Part shown: positions 46,483 to 56,288 of the stretch, piece after piece | How the letters are laid out: each line of letters starts with the position of its first letter | How positions within the stretch are numbered: the first letter of the stretch is position 1 | Notes under the pieces: model-generated | What the model saw: the letters and a program-made list of their open reading frames with translations, nothing else | The model's database searches: none | What the model was told of the DNA's origin: nothing | Position numbers and translations under genes: made by a program | Source of the DNA: Ectopseudomonas composti | Lineage (GTDB): Bacteria; Pseudomonadota; Gammaproteobacteria; Pseudomonadales; Pseudomonadaceae | Length of the DNA: 64,000 bases | Reading direction: 5' to 3' | NCBI RefSeq assembly: GCF_001567565.1 | Contig: NZ_LSSW01000029.1 | Location: forward strand, 781,577-845,576

Positions 46483-47628
46483 ATGAGTAGCACTACTGTC
46501 CTCCCTACAAACGTTGTTCATGAAGCGATCGATGAACGCCAGTTCGTTCGCGCCAAGATCCCTGCCCGCCTGGTCCTGCAAGGTGGCGGCGCCAAGGATA
46601 TGGAATGCGAGATCCAGGATATCTCCCTGGGCGGGATCGGCCTGCTGTTGGATCAACCGCTGAAGATCGGCAGCCTGTTCAATGGCTCGATCAAGCTGAA
46701 GCTGCACACGGTCGACCTGAACATCGATACCAAGCTGAAGATCGTCTCGCAGCGAGGCCGTGAAGTCGGCGCCGAGTTCGTCGAGCTCGACCGGCAGAAG
46801 CGCGACATCCTGCGCTACATCATCTCCGCCTACATGTCCGGCGACATTGCCGACATCAATGGCCTGTTCAACGTGATGCAGCGCGAGAACTACATCAAGG
46901 AGCGCAAGACCAAGCAGGCCAATGCGCGTACGGCCGGTGAACGCCTGAAAGCAGCCCTCGGCTCGTTGTTGTTCTTCTGCGCCGGCGCCGCTGCACTGGC
47001 CCTGATCGTTTACAAGAGCTACCTGCTGTTCTTCCAGATGCCTGCCGCGCAAGCGGTCGTCAGCGCCAACGCCTATATCATCAGCATGCCGGAGAACGGC
47101 AACCTGCGTTATCTGATCGACCCCGGTCAGACCAGCGTCAGCGTCGGCCAACCTCTGGCCAGCGTCTCCACGCAACTGGCCAGCAGCCTCACCAGCCCAG
47201 CCGACATTGCCGCGATGGCCAACCTCAGTGATCAGGACGCTGCCGCCCTGCTCGGCCGCGTGACGGTAGAAACCGTAATCGCCAGCCCCTGTGATTGCAG
47301 CCTGTACTTCCCGGCCCCGCGTCTGGACGGCTTCGCCTACAAACAGCAGGAACTGGTACACCTGCTTCCAAAAGACCAGCCCTTGAACATCAAGGCCAGC
47401 GTCCCGTTTGATCGCATGGACAAGCTCGAGCGGGTTCGTGCCGTCGAAATGCGCGTACTGGGCAGCGACGAGACCCTCTCCGGCGAGATCGTCTCCAGCC
47501 GCGTAGATGATCAACGGCAGATGGTCGAACTGACCATCAAGCCGGATCGCCAACTGCCGCTCAGCGACTATCAGTTGCCAGCCGCTGTCGAGTTCAAACT
47601 CGGCCTGCCTCTGCGCTGGACATTCTGA
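46483..47628 (+). CDS. alg44: Cyclic-di-GMP receptor / co-polymerase Alg44
   Basis: This 381-residue protein starts with a PilZ domain whose ligand motifs are intact: R19-QFV-R23 (RxxxR) and D46-I-S-L-G-G (DxSxxG). A hydrophobic segment (LLFFCAGAAALALIVY, about 165-185) leads to a periplasmic HlyD-like part. In alginate synthesis c-di-GMP bound here activates Alg8. The intact site indicates that the cluster is still under c-di-GMP control. Confidence 0.95.
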   Translation: MSSTTVLPTNVVHEAIDERQFVRAKIPARLVLQGGGAKDMECEIQDISLGGIGLLLDQPLKIGSLFNGSIKLKLHTVDLNIDTKLKIVSQRGREVGAEFVELDRQKRDILRYIISAYMSGDIADINGLFNVMQRENYIKERKTKQANARTAGERLKAALGSLLFFCAGAAALALIVYKSYLLFFQMPAAQAVVSANAYIISMPENGNLRYLIDPGQTSVSVGQPLASVSTQLASSLTSPADIAAMANLSDQDAAALLGRVTVETVIASPCDCSLYFPAPRLDGFAYKQQELVHLLPKDQPLNIKASVPFDRMDKLERVRAVEMRVLGSDETLSGEIVSSRVDDQRQMVELTIKPDRQLPLSDYQLPAAVEFKLGLPLRWTF

Positions 47629-47635
47629 GGTCACC

Positions 47636-49111
47636 ATGTCGCTCAGATCCCTCCTTTGTACCACTGCCCTGTCGCTGGCGATCGCCAGCCAGGCGCACGC
47701 GGCCCGCAGCCTCGATCAGATTCGCTACGCGCTGTTCCAGGACAACCAGGCAGCAGTCGAAGAGGATCTGCGGGCCCTGGCCGCACGCGGCGACCTGGGC
47801 GCGACGCGGCTGCTCGGTGAAGTACTGGCCGGCCGCAGCCCGGCAAACGCCGCGCGCGCCATCGAGTTGTTCAAGCAGGCGTTCGCCGATGGCCGCGGAG
47901 ACATCGGCGCCCTGGTGCCACTGGCACGCCTGGTGGACTACAAGCCGCGCTGGCAGCAGGCCAACCGCGCCTACATGCGCCAGGCGCTGCAGCGCTTCAC
48001 GGCTGGACGCGACTTCGTCAACGTCGACACCCGCCTGGAAGTGTTTCTGGTCTTTCCCGACCTGTTCAGCGAGGCGGAAGTCGCGCAGTTGATCGAGCTC
48101 TATGACCGCGCCTGCCTGGTGTACTGTCACGCGCCGCTCTATCGCGCAGTCGCGGCGGCACGCGCCGGGGACACGGCAGCGGCGGACAAATGGTTCCGTC
48201 TGGCAGTCGAAAACGACCCGCGCGCCGTCTACCGCTACTACGACTTCCTCGGTGAGGCGCGTAACGAGCGTTTCCGCGCCTTCGCCGAACAACTGACGCC
48301 GCGCATGGATACGCTGCCGGTCGATCTGGTGCAGCGCATCGCCCAGCAGCTGACGGAAATACGTAACGCCGAGATCAGCGCCTACAACAACAGCCGCCCG
48401 CAATCACGCGCGCAGACCGACGAAGAAAAACAGGCCCGCGAGCTGAAAGCCCAGGCGCACGCCAGCCTCGTCGAACAGCTCGACCGTGAAGTATTGCTGT
48501 GGCTGGACAACGCCATCGCCCGGGACTTCGGCCCGGCAATGATGAGCAAGGCCAACTTCCTGATGACCGCCCCGGACCGCTACGGCCCGGAGCCGGTCGT
48601 CGACCTCGTCCAGCGCCTGGAACAGCGCCGGGGGGAGAACCTCAGCCTGAGCATGGCCGAGCGTGAACAGCCCATCACCGAGCAAAACATCAAGGCACTG
48701 CGTGCCAGGCTGCACATGGTGCTCTGGCGCACCCTCGACCCGCACCTGAGCCAGCGCCTGATCGCCGAGCTGCAGGCCGAGCACTACCCCGAAGCCACCC
48801 TGCTCGAAGGCGACATGTACAGCCAGGGCGTCCTGAATGAACCCGATCAGGAACGCGCCCTGGCCTTGTACCTGCAGGAAGCCAAGGCCGGTTCGATCAA
48901 TGCGCTGATGCGCATTGCTCGCCTCTACACCTACGGCCGCGCCATCTGCCGTGACAACGCCAAGGCCTACACCTTTGCTTTCGCCGCCCAGGAACTGGGC
49001 GATCAACGCGCTGCGGCGCTGGTGGAGGCACTTGGCTCCAGGCTCACACCCGAGCAACGCACCACCGCCACCCGTGACGGCAATCGTCTCATCGAGGAGT
49101 TCGCCCTGTGA
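47636..49111 (+). CDS. algK: Alginate periplasmic scaffold AlgK (no lipobox)
   Basis: This 491-residue protein is built of Sel1/TPR-type helical repeats (for example LYLQEAKAGSINALMRIARLY) that bind AlgE and AlgX in the secretion complex. In P. aeruginosa AlgK is an outer-membrane lipoprotein. Here the signal peptide ends AHA before Ala and no lipobox cysteine is visible, so it may be soluble or differently anchored. It ends with a GTGA overlap with algE. Confidence 0.92.
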   Translation: MSLRSLLCTTALSLAIASQAHAARSLDQIRYALFQDNQAAVEEDLRALAARGDLGATRLLGEVLAGRSPANAARAIELFKQAFADGRGDIGALVPLARLVDYKPRWQQANRAYMRQALQRFTAGRDFVNVDTRLEVFLVFPDLFSEAEVAQLIELYDRACLVYCHAPLYRAVAAARAGDTAAADKWFRLAVENDPRAVYRYYDFLGEARNERFRAFAEQLTPRMDTLPVDLVQRIAQQLTEIRNAEISAYNNSRPQSRAQTDEEKQARELKAQAHASLVEQLDREVLLWLDNAIARDFGPAMMSKANFLMTAPDRYGPEPVVDLVQRLEQRRGENLSLSMAEREQPITEQNIKALRARLHMVLWRTLDPHLSQRLIAELQAEHYPEATLLEGDMYSQGVLNEPDQERALALYLQEAKAGSINALMRIARLYTYGRAICRDNAKAYTFAFAAQELGDQRAAALVEALGSRLTPEQRTTATRDGNRLIEEFAL

Positions 49112-50520
49112 TCCGCCCCAATACCCTGCGCTGCGCCGCACTGCTGATCGCTTGCCTGCCTCCCGTCCTGGCGCAAGCCGAGGAAGTCGAGAATCAGCCG
49201 GTGGCAGCCAGCACCCTGTCGCCCGAGCTCGAACCGGTCACCTCGCTACTGACCCACAAGGTCTTCATGCGCACCGGCTACGGCCCCGACGAGACCCGCC
49301 TTGGCGAAGATCGTCGCACCTTCTTCAGCCTGCGCTACGAACCGTCCTACCGCTGGTTCTCGCCCGAGCAGCGCTGGGCCAAGTGGGAAGCCTTCGGCCG
49401 CCTGTGGCTGAACTACGACACCGATCCGAACGCCCTGCAGGACACCGAGGGCAACGACGAGAACCTGAGCCGCCGTCGCCATGCCTACAGCGAGGCCCGC
49501 GAGTTCTACATACGCCGTAACCTGTTGGGCGACGACCCACGTTTCTCCGCCACCTTCGGTCGTCAGCGCTTCAGTGATCGTTTCGGCATCTGGTGGGACG
49601 ACAGCATCGAAGCCCTGCGTCTGGACTACAACGACAGTTTCGCCAGCGGCTTCGTCGCCATCGCCGAGAAGTTCTACTACTACAACTCCGACGACAACCG
49701 CCTCGACCCGCAAGACAAGAACATTCGCTACCTGATGGCCGAGTACGCCTGGCGTTGGCATGCCGATCACTGGATCGGTGCCCGCCTGCTGCACGAGGAC
49801 GATTATTCGGGCAGCTCGCCGGATGACCGCCAGGACTTCGACGGCTTGCGCTACGGCGTCTTTCTGCGCGGCGACACGCGCGAGCTGACGTCGCTGATCA
49901 GCGACTACCAGTTGGAGGCCGTCAGGCTCGACGGCACGCAGGACATCACCCAGAACAACGGTCAGCGTGACCGCAGCGACAAACGCGGCTGGGCGGTAGT
50001 CGGAGACGTTGGCAAGCGCTTCGAGAGCCTGCCCTGGACCCCACGCGTTGGCTTCACCGCAGGCCTGACCGATCGCCCGGACGACAGTGGCCGCGACGGC
50101 TTCAGCCTCAACCGCATCCAGTCGGACCGACGCAACGATCCGTTCAGCTACAGCAGCCGCCTGGTCAGCAACCTGGTCAGCGTCAACCTGAGCAACCTGG
50201 CGTTCTATGGCGTCAGCCTGGAAACACGGCCGACCGATCGCAGCCAGCTGGACGTACGCCTGAGCGATCTGCGCCTGCGCAACGCTTCCGCGCAACTGCC
50301 GCTGCGTACCACCAACGAGGGCGTGGTGCGCGACACCGGCTCATCGCACCTGGGCCAGGTGATGGATATCAACCACTACTGGCGCATGTTCCCGCTGGCT
50401 TACGACGGCAAGCGTATCCAACTCAACACCCTGACCAGCCTGAGTTACTTCAGGGCCGGTAGCGCACTGGAAATCGGTGATGACTACCAGGTGACGCTGG
50501 GCATCACCCTGACCTACTGA
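49108..50520 (+). CDS. algE: Alginate outer-membrane export porin AlgE
   Basis: This 470-residue barrel protein has a signal peptide (ALLIACLPPVLAQA) and a C-terminal strand ending in Tyr (GITLTY), as expected for the 18-stranded alginate channel. The start is GTG at 49108, overlapping the algK stop; GAGGAG lies 8 bases upstream. Many Arg and Asp residues on strands (RYEPSYRWF, RFGIWWDDSIE-like) fit a selective anionic path. It is followed by algI, not algG. Confidence 0.95.
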   Translation: MIRPNTLRCAALLIACLPPVLAQAEEVENQPVAASTLSPELEPVTSLLTHKVFMRTGYGPDETRLGEDRRTFFSLRYEPSYRWFSPEQRWAKWEAFGRLWLNYDTDPNALQDTEGNDENLSRRRHAYSEAREFYIRRNLLGDDPRFSATFGRQRFSDRFGIWWDDSIEALRLDYNDSFASGFVAIAEKFYYYNSDDNRLDPQDKNIRYLMAEYAWRWHADHWIGARLLHEDDYSGSSPDDRQDFDGLRYGVFLRGDTRELTSLISDYQLEAVRLDGTQDITQNNGQRDRSDKRGWAVVGDVGKRFESLPWTPRVGFTAGLTDRPDDSGRDGFSLNRIQSDRRNDPFSYSSRLVSNLVSVNLSNLAFYGVSLETRPTDRSQLDVRLSDLRLRNASAQLPLRTTNEGVVRDTGSSHLGQVMDINHYWRMFPLAYDGKRIQLNTLTSLSYFRAGSALEIGDDYQVTLGITLTY

Positions 50521-50537
50521 CCGAGAGCAGCGCCAGC

Positions 50538-51968
50538 ATGATCTTCGCCTCCAATGTCTTTCTGTTCCTGTTTTTGCCGGTGTTTCTGCTGTGCTACTAC
50601 CTGGCCAGAGATCATTGGCGTTCCTACGTGATCGTGCTCGGCAGCTACCTGTTCTATGCCTGGTGGCGCCCTGACTTTCTGTTACTGTTCGTGGCGATTT
50701 CCTACTGGAACTACTGGTTCGGCCTGCGCATCAAGGCACGCATGGACGCAGGCGAGAAGAAGATCGCCTTCCGCCTGCTGACCGTTGGCGTGATCGGCAA
50801 CCTGGCCACCCTCGGCTATTTCAAGTACGCCAACTTCGGCGCAGACGTGCTGGTCGCGGTGCTCGAGCCGCTGGGTATCAATACCTTCACCCTGGAACAC
50901 ATCATCCTGCCGCTGGGCATTTCCTTCTATGTGTTCCAGGCCCTGAGCTATATCGTCGACATCTACCGACGCAACGCCGAACCCACCGAGCGTTTCGTCG
51001 ACTTCGCCGCCTACATCGCCCTGTTTCCGCAACTGATCGCCGGGCCGATCCTGCGCTACAGCCTGATCGACAAGCAGCTCAAACAACGCAGCCACTCCCT
51101 GGAGCTGTTCTCCCTGGGTGCCTGCCGCTTCATGCTCGGCTTTATCAAGAAGGTGCTGATCGCCGACTCCCTGGCGCCGATGAACACGCTATTCGTCGGC
51201 GGTGGCGAACTGCAGATGGCGGACGCCTGGTTCGGCCTGCTGATCTCTGCACTGCAGCTGTACTTCGACTTCTCCGGCTACAGCGACATGGCCATCGGCC
51301 TGGGCATGATGATGGGCTTCCGCTTCGCGGAGAACTTCAACCAGCCCTACATCGCGCAGAGCATCACCGAATTCTGGCAACGCTGGCACATGACCCTGGC
51401 CGACTTCCTGCGCGATTACGTGTACATGCCACTGGTGCGCAAGCGCCTGGTCGGCATGCTCACCGGCCTGGTCATCACCATGGTGCTTTCCGGCCTGTGG
51501 CACGGGCCGAGCTTCGCCTTCATCTTCTGGGGCCTGTTCTTCGGCATAGCCATGGTCATAGAACGACAGCTGGGCATCGCCACCAAGGTCAATACGCCCT
51601 ACAACTTCTGGCGCAATGTCCGCTGCATGTTCGTCCTGGCATCCTGCATGCCGCTGTTCTTTACCGGTGCCCTGCCCCAGGCCCTGGAGATCTACAAGGC
51701 GCTGATCGGTCTCAACGGCTTCGGCTCGCTGGACCTCTACTGGTTCGGCACCTCGGCCATGACCATGACCTTCACCCTGATTGCCCTGCTGTGGATCGTC
51801 ATCGCCGGCTCGATCAACATCCGCTATTACGCCAGCTCGGGCAAGGAACCCTACTTCATGCAGCACGTCAGCGGCTTCGGCACGCTGCTGCTGTGGCTCG
51901 GCTTCCTGCTGACGATCACCCGCCTGGCAGCGAATTCGTTCTCCCCTTTCCTGTACTTCCAGTTCTGA
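50538..51968 (+). CDS. algI: MBOAT-family alginate O-acetylation protein AlgI
   Basis: This 476-residue membrane protein is an acyltransferase of the MBOAT family. It moves acetyl groups across the inner membrane for alginate acetylation. The catalytic His322 (SGLWHGPSFAF) is conserved at the P. aeruginosa position, and LPLGISFYVFQ and many hydrophobic segments agree. It acts with AlgJ and AlgF, which follow directly. In the usual order algIJF lies after algL; here it precedes algX. Confidence 0.95.
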   Translation: MIFASNVFLFLFLPVFLLCYYLARDHWRSYVIVLGSYLFYAWWRPDFLLLFVAISYWNYWFGLRIKARMDAGEKKIAFRLLTVGVIGNLATLGYFKYANFGADVLVAVLEPLGINTFTLEHIILPLGISFYVFQALSYIVDIYRRNAEPTERFVDFAAYIALFPQLIAGPILRYSLIDKQLKQRSHSLELFSLGACRFMLGFIKKVLIADSLAPMNTLFVGGGELQMADAWFGLLISALQLYFDFSGYSDMAIGLGMMMGFRFAENFNQPYIAQSITEFWQRWHMTLADFLRDYVYMPLVRKRLVGMLTGLVITMVLSGLWHGPSFAFIFWGLFFGIAMVIERQLGIATKVNTPYNFWRNVRCMFVLASCMPLFFTGALPQALEIYKALIGLNGFGSLDLYWFGTSAMTMTFTLIALLWIVIAGSINIRYYASSGKEPYFMQHVSGFGTLLLWLGFLLTITRLAANSFSPFLYFQF

Positions 51969-51978
51969 GGTTGCCGAC

Positions 51979-53055
51979 ATGTTTCCGGTGATGAGCTCGG
52001 CCAGCAAGATCAATGGCATCCTGTTCTGCGTGTTGCTGTGCGGCATGTTCCTGTACTCACTGCCCGCGGTGATTGCCTTCTCCGGCACCCAGACACAAGC
52101 CCTGTCGCTGTTTCTCGACGGCAAGCTGGTGCGCAAGTTCGAGCATTTCTACGACAAGCGTCTGTTCCTGCGCGATCCATCGGTCGAGCTGTGGGCCAAT
52201 ATCCAGCAAGCCCTCTTCCGCGAGGGTGCGAGTGGCGTGGTGCTGGGTCGCGATGGCTGGCTGTTCACCAACCAGGAATACCTGGTGCCCAGCGATATGG
52301 AGCAGAACCTGGACAAGCAGTTGGCACTGATCGACAAGATTCATCAACAGCTGGAGCAGAAGGGCAAGCGCCTAATCATGCTGCCGGTGCCGATGAAACT
52401 CGACACCTACGCCGAGCACTCGACCTACGTGCCCAGCGAACCCATCAGCGACCTCTATCAGCACTTCCGCCAGCGCCTGGCCGAGCGCGGTATCGACACG
52501 GTGGACCTGCGCAGCACCTACCAGAGCGTCGCTGCCTCCGAACCGCTGTTCCTGCGCAACGACACCCACTGGAGCCCGAAAGGCGCCGAACTGGCGGCGC
52601 AGACCCTGGCCCAGCAATTCCCCGAGCTCTTGGGTGACACGCCCTACATCACCCAGGCCGCTGGCGAAAAACAGATCAGCGGCGACCTGCTCAACTACCT
52701 GAAATTCGACCCGAGGCTGGCCCCCAGCTATTTCGAGCCGGTATACATCCAACTGCATGAAACCCTCAAACAGGAGAAAGGTGGCCTCGATGACAGCCTG
52801 TTCGGCGAAGAGGCCATTTCCCTGGCGTTGGTGGGTACCAGCTACACCCGCATCGATGACTGGAACTTTGCCGGTTTTCTCAAGCAGGCCCTGCAACGCG
52901 ACCTGGTGACCGTCGCCCTGGAAGCACGCGGCCCATTCGAGTCCATGAACGAGTTCCTGGCCGGCCCTGCCGCCGCGGGCGACGAGGTGCAAACGGTTAT
53001 CTGGGAGTTCCCCCTGCGTACCCTGCTCGCCCAGCGCCAGATTCCTTCGCCCTGA
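51979..53055 (+). CDS. algJ: Alginate O-acetyltransferase AlgJ
   Basis: This SGNH-like periplasmic acetyltransferase of 358 residues has an uncleaved or signal-anchor N-terminus (GILFCVLLCGMFLYSLPAV). The catalytic residues expected from the family are visible: D195 and H197 in NDTHWSPKG and S288 in VGTSYT. It receives acetyl groups from AlgI and transfers them toward AlgF/AlgX. It lies 10 bases after algI. Confidence 0.93.
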   Translation: MFPVMSSASKINGILFCVLLCGMFLYSLPAVIAFSGTQTQALSLFLDGKLVRKFEHFYDKRLFLRDPSVELWANIQQALFREGASGVVLGRDGWLFTNQEYLVPSDMEQNLDKQLALIDKIHQQLEQKGKRLIMLPVPMKLDTYAEHSTYVPSEPISDLYQHFRQRLAERGIDTVDLRSTYQSVAASEPLFLRNDTHWSPKGAELAAQTLAQQFPELLGDTPYITQAAGEKQISGDLLNYLKFDPRLAPSYFEPVYIQLHETLKQEKGGLDDSLFGEEAISLALVGTSYTRIDDWNFAGFLKQALQRDLVTVALEARGPFESMNEFLAGPAAAGDEVQTVIWEFPLRTLLAQRQIPSP

Positions 53056-53085
53056 CATACCCAGACACTAGCAAGAGGTATCCGT

Positions 53086-53727
53086 ATGCCCATGTTCATT
53101 CTTCGAGTCCTGACCCTGCTGCTGCTCGGCGCCACCGTCGCCCAGGCCGCCCAGGACAACAACGCCGACCTCTACGACCCGGTCGCCCCTGCCAACTCGG
53201 CGTTCGTCAGGGTCCTGAACCTGAGCGATAGCAACATCGAAGTCACGCTCAGCGGCAAGAACAAACCGCAGTCCGTCACTGCCGGGCAGTTTGGTGGCTA
53301 TCGCTTCGTCGCTCCCGGCATGCAGCGCATCGCCGCCGCCGGCCAGGTACTGGAGCGCGAACTCAAGGCCAATACCGCCAGCACGGTGGTGTATCGCGAC
53401 GGCCAGCTGTTGCTGATTGCCGACCAGTTCGTCAACGAACCACGCAAAGCCCAGATCGCCTTCTACAACTTCACCGACAAGCCGGCAGCACTCAAGACCC
53501 TGGATGGCCAGCATGTCGTGGTCGACACGATCGAGCACGACCAGACCGGCAGCCGTATGGTCAACGAGCTGAAAATCGCATTCGCCGCCTACGCCGGCGA
53601 CGCCAAACTGGTCGACTTCGACGAGCTGTTCTTGAAAAAGGGCCGCTCCTACAGCTATGCCCTGCTGCCAGCTGGTAGCGGCTTCCGTGCGATAACCCTG
53701 GCGAACAGCATCGATCCTACGGAATGA
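53086..53727 (+). CDS. algF: Alginate O-acetylation adaptor AlgF
   Basis: This 213-residue periplasmic protein has a cleavable signal peptide (LTLLLLGATVAQA) and beta-rich sequence (FVRVLNLSDSNIEVTLSGK). In P. aeruginosa AlgF links AlgJ and AlgX during acetylation and has no known catalytic residue. It lies between algJ and algX. Confidence 0.93.
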   Translation: MPMFILRVLTLLLLGATVAQAAQDNNADLYDPVAPANSAFVRVLNLSDSNIEVTLSGKNKPQSVTAGQFGGYRFVAPGMQRIAAAGQVLERELKANTASTVVYRDGQLLLIADQFVNEPRKAQIAFYNFTDKPAALKTLDGQHVVVDTIEHDQTGSRMVNELKIAFAAYAGDAKLVDFDELFLKKGRSYSYALLPAGSGFRAITLANSIDPTE

Positions 53728-53761
53728 ATCCCGAAGGCCTGGTCAAACAAGTGAGTGGACG

Positions 53762-55180
53762 ATGACCTCCAAGAGCATGAAGCACTATTTCCTACTGGCC
53801 ATCGGCAGCCTGATTGCCGCGGGCGCGCACGCCACTCCAGCCGTTACGCCAACAGAGCAGGCCGAAGGCTGCAAGGACCTGCAATGCCTGATCTGCCCGC
53901 GCCTCAGCGCGCCCGAGGAGTATGCCGAGGGCAACATGAAGGCGCTCAAGCAGATCGTTCCCGGAAAGGACCGCTGGCTGTTTCGCTCGGAGGTCGACCT
54001 GACCAATAATTTCGGCATTCCAGCCGCCGCACAGCCGGAATTCGCGCGCCTGATGCAGGCCTTCGCCAAGCACGGCACGCAGGTCGCGGTCGCCGTACAG
54101 CCGACCCGTGGCCTGATGCACCGTGCCCAGTTGCTGCCCGGACAGGCACACGGCTTCGACTACCAGAAAGCCAGCGGCAACCTGCGCCGGTTCCTGCAGC
54201 AGATGCGCGACGCCGGGGCCATCGTGCCTGACATCATGCCCCTGGTGGAAAACCCGCCGAAGGACTTCTTCTTCCGTCGCGACCACCACTGGACGCCTGT
54301 GGGCGCAGAGTCCACCGCTCGCGTAACCGCCGAAGCCATTCGCCAGAGCCCTGTCTTTGCGAAGCTGCCGCGCAAGAACTACGTCACCGAGCAGACCCTG
54401 ACGCTTTACAAGGACGGCACGCTGAACCTCGGGCTGTCGGCAATCTGCGGCAACCACTTCGGCTATCAATTCGTGCCCGGCTACCAGACCGTGCCGGAGA
54501 GCAATGACGCCGCACAGTTGTTCGAGGAGCAACCCGACCCTGAAGTGGTACTGGTCGGTACCAGTAACTCCGCCGCTCGTGAAGACGAAACCAAGCAGTT
54601 CAACTTCGACGGATTCCTCAAGCAATACCTGAGCACCGATCTGATCAACTACGCGCTGCCGGGCGCCGGTCAGGACGGTTCGTTGCTGGAATACCTGCTG
54701 TCGAGCAACTACTCGCCTGACAAGGCGCCGAAGCTCATCATCTGGGAGCTGCCAGCCAACTACCCACTGGACGGAGAGCTGACCTACCGCCAGCTGATCC
54801 CGGCGGTGAACGGTGGCTGCAAGGCCAGCGACAGCGTGCTCGAAGCCCAGCTGGAACGCCCGAGCATGGGTCTGAACGACCGCCTGGAACTGCTCAGCAA
54901 CACAGGCGAAGGACGCCGGGATCTGAAGGGGCGCAATGCCGTGCTCGACATTCGGATCAGCGACCCCAACATCAAGAACTTCTACATCATCACCTACTAC
55001 GACAACGGCACCCGCGACAAAGTGTGGTTCCGTCGAGAGGCCGTCGTCACCGGTGGTCAGTACTACCTGGAGCTGAGCCGTGCTCCGGAGTTTCGCGATG
55101 CCAACCTGCTGTCGGTGCTGCTTGAGCCCACACAGACCGTTGAACAGCCTTTCAAGGTCGAGACCAAGCTATGCCTGTAA
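53762..55180 (+). CDS. algX: Alginate acetyltransferase AlgX
   Basis: This 472-residue periplasmic protein has an SGNH-like domain followed by a carbohydrate-binding module. D174, H176 (FRRDHHW) and S268 (VGTSNSA) match the catalytic set of P. aeruginosa AlgX (D174, H176, S269). The signal peptide ends AHA. It acetylates mannuronate in the growing polymer. Its end overlaps the algL start. Confidence 0.95.
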   Translation: MTSKSMKHYFLLAIGSLIAAGAHATPAVTPTEQAEGCKDLQCLICPRLSAPEEYAEGNMKALKQIVPGKDRWLFRSEVDLTNNFGIPAAAQPEFARLMQAFAKHGTQVAVAVQPTRGLMHRAQLLPGQAHGFDYQKASGNLRRFLQQMRDAGAIVPDIMPLVENPPKDFFFRRDHHWTPVGAESTARVTAEAIRQSPVFAKLPRKNYVTEQTLTLYKDGTLNLGLSAICGNHFGYQFVPGYQTVPESNDAAQLFEEQPDPEVVLVGTSNSAAREDETKQFNFDGFLKQYLSTDLINYALPGAGQDGSLLEYLLSSNYSPDKAPKLIIWELPANYPLDGELTYRQLIPAVNGGCKASDSVLEAQLERPSMGLNDRLELLSNTGEGRRDLKGRNAVLDIRISDPNIKNFYIITYYDNGTRDKVWFRREAVVTGGQYYLELSRAPEFRDANLLSVLLEPTQTVEQPFKVETKLCL

Positions 55181-56274
55181 GCCCCCGCCTGACAGCCCTG
55201 CTGCTATTGCTCTGCGGTTCGCTGAGCGCCAACGCCACCCAATCGATCTGGGCGCCGCAATCAACGGTGGCTGCAGGGCTGGTGGGCGACTATCGACAGG
55301 AGCGCTGCCCCAAGACGCCACCTGCCGCCTATACCGGCCACCTGCAACTGGACAGCAAGTATGACCAGAGCGACGCCAGCAAGAGCCGCCTGGTCGCACA
55401 GCAGAGCAAGGACACCCAGCGCATCCGCAAGCAGGTGCAGGGCTACATAGGCGGGTTGATCAAGGCCGCGCAGGTTTTCCAGCGCACCCGCAAGGCCAAC
55501 GAAGCCAACATCGCCCTGGCCTGCCTGGATCAGTGGCTCGATGCCTGGGCCAGCAAATCGGCCCTGCTCAGCGATGACGCCAGCAAGACCGGTGTCGCCT
55601 CGCGCAAGTGGGCCCTGGCCGCCATCGCCTCGACCTTGCTCAAGGTGCAGGCGCTGAGCGACCAGCGCTACCAACTCAGTGCTGCCCAGACTCGCTGGCT
55701 GCAACAGCTGTCCGCCAAGGTCGTCGCCGAGTACGAACCACGCCGCTACGACACCGGCGTCTACTTCAACAACCACGACTACTGGGCCGCCTGGGCCGTC
55801 GCCGCCACCTCCATGCTGCTCGATGACGACAAGGGCCTGGCCTGGGCTGACGTCGCCTTGCGCCGAGCCTTCAGTCAACTCACCCCCGGCGCAGGCGACT
55901 ATCAGTACCTGCCACTGGAAGTGGCCAGAGGACGACTGGCCGCCGACTACAGCCATTACGCACTGGTTCCGCTGACGCTGCTGGTCGAGGCGGCAGAGTT
56001 CAACGGTCGCCCGCTCAACGAACAGGAACGAGCCAAATTCGCCGGCCTGGCCAATTTCGCCGCCCGCGCCGTGCTCGAACCCAAGACCTTGCCTGAGCTG
56101 ACCGAGCGGCAGAGCGATGTCGGCCCGCACAAGATGGTCTGGCTGTTGCCCTTCCTCAACCGCTATCCGCAGCACCAGTGGGGCCGCCGCCTGTACCAGG
56201 CAGAGGGTGAAGAGATCAACAACTACAGCCAGGTTGGCGGCGATCTCAAGCCGCTTTACCCCCAGCTAAACTGA
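55171..56274 (+). CDS. algL: Periplasmic alginate lyase AlgL (PL5)
   Basis: This 367-residue polysaccharide lyase of family 5 clears polymannuronate from the periplasm. The signal peptide (LTALLLLLCGSLSANA) is followed by LDSKYDQSD, the NNHDYW catalytic loop (NNHSYW in P. aeruginosa) and VARGRLAADYSHYALVPL with the expected Arg and Tyr, so it looks active. The ATG at 55171 lies inside the algX end, a 10-base overlap. Confidence 0.94.
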   Translation: MPVSPRLTALLLLLCGSLSANATQSIWAPQSTVAAGLVGDYRQERCPKTPPAAYTGHLQLDSKYDQSDASKSRLVAQQSKDTQRIRKQVQGYIGGLIKAAQVFQRTRKANEANIALACLDQWLDAWASKSALLSDDASKTGVASRKWALAAIASTLLKVQALSDQRYQLSAAQTRWLQQLSAKVVAEYEPRRYDTGVYFNNHDYWAAWAVAATSMLLDDDKGLAWADVALRRAFSQLTPGAGDYQYLPLEVARGRLAADYSHYALVPLTLLVEAAEFNGRPLNEQERAKFAGLANFAARAVLEPKTLPELTERQSDVGPHKMVWLLPFLNRYPQHQWGRRLYQAEGEEINNYSQVGGDLKPLYPQLN

Positions 56275-56288
56275 CCCAGGATGTCGCC

